Shown: positions 52,676-55,276 of the stretch, piece by piece
Position numbering within the stretch: the first letter of the stretch is position 1
Layout of the letters: the number at the start of each line of letters is the position of its first letter
DNA from: Nostocales cyanobacterium LEGE 11386
GTDB taxonomy: Bacteria > Cyanobacteriota > Cyanobacteriia > Cyanobacteriales > Nostocaceae
Assembly: GCA_015207155.1 (NCBI GenBank)
Contig: JADEXK010000041.1
Coordinates: 1 to 55,276, forward strand
Direction of reading: 5' to 3'
Length of the DNA stretch: 55,276 nt
Notes under the pieces: generated by a model
Databases searched by the model: none
Told to the model about the DNA's origin: nothing
What the model saw: only the letters and a program-made list of their open reading frames with translations
Made by a program: the position numbers and the translations under genes

Positions 52676-54205
52676 ATGGCAAAGCCTAAAACCTTTTACA
52701 TTTGTAACGAGTGTGGAGCGGAATCTCCCCAATGGTTTGGCAAGTGTCCAGCTTGCGGCACTTACAATTCCTTAGAAGAGCAGATTGCCATCCAGTCCTC
52801 AGTAGATATACCAAGTAGGGGCGGGATAAGTGGTTGGCAGACAACACAAAACAATGGCAAATCTGCGGGAAAACCAGCAAAACCTAGAGCCTCATTGACA
52901 TTTGATCAAATTAGCGATCGCCAAATTGCCCGTTGGGAATCTGGTTATGGTGAACTGGATCGGGTGCTGGGTGGCGGAGTTGTCCCCGGTTCAATGGTGT
53001 TGATTGGCGGTGATCCGGGAATTGGTAAATCTACTTTACTCTTACAAGTATCCAATCAGCTAGCGCAGAGATACCGCATCCTCTACGTAACTGGGGAAGA
53101 ATCAGGACAACAAGTAAAATTGCGTGCTTCTCGCTTGGGAGTATCAAGAACCTTAGAAATCCCGGAAAATGAGAATGGCAAAGTAGCACAAACTGAGGTA
53201 ATAGAAGAGTCTGAAGAAAGTAGAAATGCTGATTTGTATGTATTACCGGAAACAGATTTAGAAGAAATATTAAAGGAGATGGAATCTCTCAGACCAAATC
53301 TGGCGGTAATTGACAGTATTCAAACAGTATTCTTTCCTGCACTCACATCTGCACCCGGTTCTGTAGCTCAAGTCAGGGAATGTACAGCCGCTTTGATGAA
53401 GGTGGCAAAGCATGATGACATCACCATGTTAATTGTAGGACACGTTACCAAAGAAGGAGCGATCGCCGGGCCGAAAGTCTTAGAACACTTAGTAGATACA
53501 GTCTTGTATTTTGAAGGCGATCGCTTTGCCTCCCATCGATTATTAAGAACTGTCAAAAACCGTTTTGGGGCAACTCACGAAATCGGCATCTTTGAAATGG
53601 TGGAACAAGGATTGCGGGAAGTTTCCAACCCCTCAGAGTTATTTTTAGGCAACCGTGATGATCCAGCGCCAGGGACAGCAATTGTTGTGGCTTGCGAAGG
53701 AACTCGCCCCATCGTTGTAGAGTTGCAAGCTTTGGTAAGTCCTACTAGTTATCCTTCCCCCCGACGTGCCGGTACAGGGATAGACTACAACCGCCTTGTG
53801 CAGATTCTCGCCGTCTTAGAAAAACGTGTAGGAATTCCCATGTCGAAACTCGATTCCTACGTGGCTTCGGCGGGTGGTTTGAGTGTAGAAGAACCTGCGG
53901 TAGATTTAGGCATTGCCATCGCCATCGTTGCCAGTTTCCGCGATCGCATTGTTGATCCAGGTACGGTATTAATTGGTGAAGTCGGTTTAGGCGGACAAGT
54001 GCGATCGGTTTCCCAAATGGAACTACGGCTAAAAGAAGCAGCCAAACTCGGATTTAAACGTGCGATCGTTCCCAAAGGGCAAAAATACCCTGACTATGAT
54101 ATCGAAATTTTACCAGTGTCCAAGGTAATAGATGCAATAATCGCCGCCATCCCCCACCAAACCCTAGAAGCCAGCGATTTAGAACTAGATGAAGACGAAG
54201 ATTAA
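52676..54205 (+). CDS. radA: DNA repair protein RadA
   Basis: This 509-residue protein is RadA/Sms, a RecA-like ATPase that promotes branch migration in recombination. The N-terminal zinc finger has Cys10, Cys13, Cys24 and Cys27. Walker A is GGDPGIGKST, the RadA-specific KNRFG motif is present, and the C-terminal Lon-like domain starts near LDSYVASAGGLSVEEPAVDL. The acidic tail is a small extension. It is divergent from rpaB with a 162-bp AT-rich spacer. Confidence 0.95.
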   Translation: MAKPKTFYICNECGAESPQWFGKCPACGTYNSLEEQIAIQSSVDIPSRGGISGWQTTQNNGKSAGKPAKPRASLTFDQISDRQIARWESGYGELDRVLGGGVVPGSMVLIGGDPGIGKSTLLLQVSNQLAQRYRILYVTGEESGQQVKLRASRLGVSRTLEIPENENGKVAQTEVIEESEESRNADLYVLPETDLEEILKEMESLRPNLAVIDSIQTVFFPALTSAPGSVAQVRECTAALMKVAKHDDITMLIVGHVTKEGAIAGPKVLEHLVDTVLYFEGDRFASHRLLRTVKNRFGATHEIGIFEMVEQGLREVSNPSELFLGNRDDPAPGTAIVVACEGTRPIVVELQALVSPTSYPSPRRAGTGIDYNRLVQILAVLEKRVGIPMSKLDSYVASAGGLSVEEPAVDLGIAIAIVASFRDRIVDPGTVLIGEVGLGGQVRSVSQMELRLKEAAKLGFKRAIVPKGQKYPDYDIEILPVSKVIDAIIAAIPHQTLEASDLELDEDED

Positions 54206-54233
54206 CACTCCTATTTCTAATTAAGAATTACCC

Positions 54234-54971
54234 ATGACAGCCATTATCACCCAAAATTACCAAATCACTTGGGAAAAACTACCCGATGATTACAAGCTAC
54301 CCGACGATCCAGTGGACAACATCAATCAGCCTTTCCTAGCTGCTGCATTAACAGAAAGCTTAGAACTTGCTAAAAAACTCCCAGCCACAGCCCTCACCCC
54401 AACCAATTACGGCATCTGCGCTACATTAAATGGCAAAATTGTCGTCAAAGCCCCAGACTGGGCATATATTCCTAAAATTAGCGTTAATCGAGAAGAATTA
54501 ATCCGCAGTTACACCCCTCAGCTACAGGGAGACATCCCTGTAATTGTCATGGAATTTATATCTGATACCGAGGGGACAGAGTATTCTGCCAAACCCACTT
54601 ATCCCCCAGGAAAATGGTTTTTTTATGAGCGCATCCTCAAAGTACCAAACTATGCCATTTTTATCCCTGATAGCGGCAACTTAGAATTTTATCGTCTTGA
54701 TAATAATACAGGCAGATACATCTTACAAACCTCTAATAACAACCAACATTACTGGATAGCCGAAATGAATCTTGAGTTAGGTGTCTGGCAAGGTACGCGA
54801 GAAAATCGTACAGGAAACTGGCTGCGATGGTGGGATGAACAAGGAAATCTATTACTTTGGGGATCTGAATTAGTGGAACAAGAAAGACAACGCGCTGAAC
54901 AAGAAAGACAACGGGCTGAACGCCTAATAGCACAATTGCGGGCGGCAGGTATTGAACCAGAAATGAGATAA
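54234..54971 (+). CDS. Uma2-family PD-(D/E)XK nuclease-like protein
   Basis: This 245-residue protein has the Uma2 pattern common in cyanobacteria: KAPDWAYIPK with the catalytic-type aspartate, and IPVIVMEFIS with the glutamate. A strand-rich core and a C-terminal coiled stretch with two copies of QERQRAE end it. Function is unknown; related folds are restriction endonucleases. It lies 28 bp after radA. Confidence 0.8.
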   Translation: MTAIITQNYQITWEKLPDDYKLPDDPVDNINQPFLAAALTESLELAKKLPATALTPTNYGICATLNGKIVVKAPDWAYIPKISVNREELIRSYTPQLQGDIPVIVMEFISDTEGTEYSAKPTYPPGKWFFYERILKVPNYAIFIPDSGNLEFYRLDNNTGRYILQTSNNNQHYWIAEMNLELGVWQGTRENRTGNWLRWWDEQGNLLLWGSELVEQERQRAEQERQRAERLIAQLRAAGIEPEMR

Positions 54972-55080
54972 TATCAACTGCGAGAGATTTATAGAATTGG
55001 CAGAACAAGAAATTGGTTATATTCCGCCTTTATAATTTTTGAAATGCAAATTTAGACATTAATTGAGGATTGCTAGATTA

Positions 55081-55276
55081 ACCTGAGTTCGGGATAAGGA
55101 AAGGGACAGGTAGTAAGCTGAAAATAACGAAAATCCAGCAACCTGCCCTATGTTTAGTTTAGATGTTTTGTTTTGCCACGTAGATGATTTCTGTCAAGCA
55201 TTTGAAGCGCAATGGCACAAACAGCTATTAAAGCATGAAGGTGTCCAGCGAATACGGGCAAAAAGCCTATGTTTAA
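55081..55276 (+). mobile_element. Left end of an IS982-family insertion sequence
   Basis: The sequence ACCTGAGTTCGGGATAAGGA at 55081 has the look of the terminal inverted repeat of cyanobacterial IS982 elements. It is followed 49 bp later by the transposase start. The right end lies beyond the window. Confidence 0.65.
55150..55276 (+). CDS. IS982-family transposase, N-terminal part
   Basis: The frame starts with ATG 55150 and is open to the window edge (42 codons): MFSLDVLFCHVDDFCQAFEA then QWHKQLLKHEGVQRIRAKSL. This is the typical IS982 transposase start. The catalytic DDE residues would follow outside the window, so integrity cannot be judged. Confidence 0.8.
   Translation, partial: MFSLDVLFCHVDDFCQAFEAQWHKQLLKHEGVQRIRAKSLCL

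Overview
The window is chromosomal DNA from a filamentous, probably heterocyst-forming cyanobacterium of the Nostoc/Anabaena/Calothrix type. The evidence is frequent HIP1 palindromes (GCGATCGC), rpoC split into rpoC1 and rpoC2, an RpaB-type regulator, an XisI-family gene, a PEP-CTERM protein, short tandem repeats and small dispersed palindromic repeats. Genus and species are inference.

Layout. 1-1240: start of a probable transposase and a family 2 glycosyltransferase. 1397-5903: a translation/transcription cluster, rplS - tRNA-Trp - secE - nusG - rplK - rplA - [L10 leader and attenuator] - rplJ - rplL, closed by a strong terminator. 5902-10911: three tandem Ser/Thr kinases with different C-terminal modules. 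11034-12579: a GIY-YIG protein, an unknown protein, a decayed xisH remnant and an intact xisI. 12746-24197: rpsT - tatD - rpoB - rpoC1 - rpoC2 on the minus strand. 24500-31951: a structured intergenic region, hisD, a universal stress protein, an SRPBCC-like protein, hslO, a helical-repeat membrane protein and a PEP-CTERM protein.

32166-49405: a complete type I-D CRISPR-Cas locus. The array has 40 repeats plus one truncated trailing repeat and is transcribed on the minus strand. The leader, cas2, cas1, cas4, a frameshifted S23-type gene, cas6, a 2-oxoglutarate oxygenase, csc1, csc2, cas10d, a HepT/MntA toxin-antitoxin pair, a small winged-helix gene and cas3' follow. A WYL-domain regulator is divergent from cas3'. 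49547-55276: a DUF456 protein, VapBC, a complex C assembly factor, rpaB, radA, a Uma2-family protein and the start of an IS982 transposase.

The most striking observation lies between cas3' and the winged-helix gene. A degenerate two-repeat mini-array carries a spacer-like sequence that partly matches two tandem sites 80-130 bp away. Both sites have a GTT motif where a type I-D PAM should be, and the mismatches in the better site fall at positions 6, 11, 12 and 18. This has the architecture of a crRNA-like regulatory RNA: a CreA-type RNA antitoxin, or a CreR-type repressor of the cas operon. If correct, the effector complex guided by this RNA would repress a promoter inside its own locus, next to a second addiction module (HepT/MntA) and a WYL regulator with repeated candidate operators.
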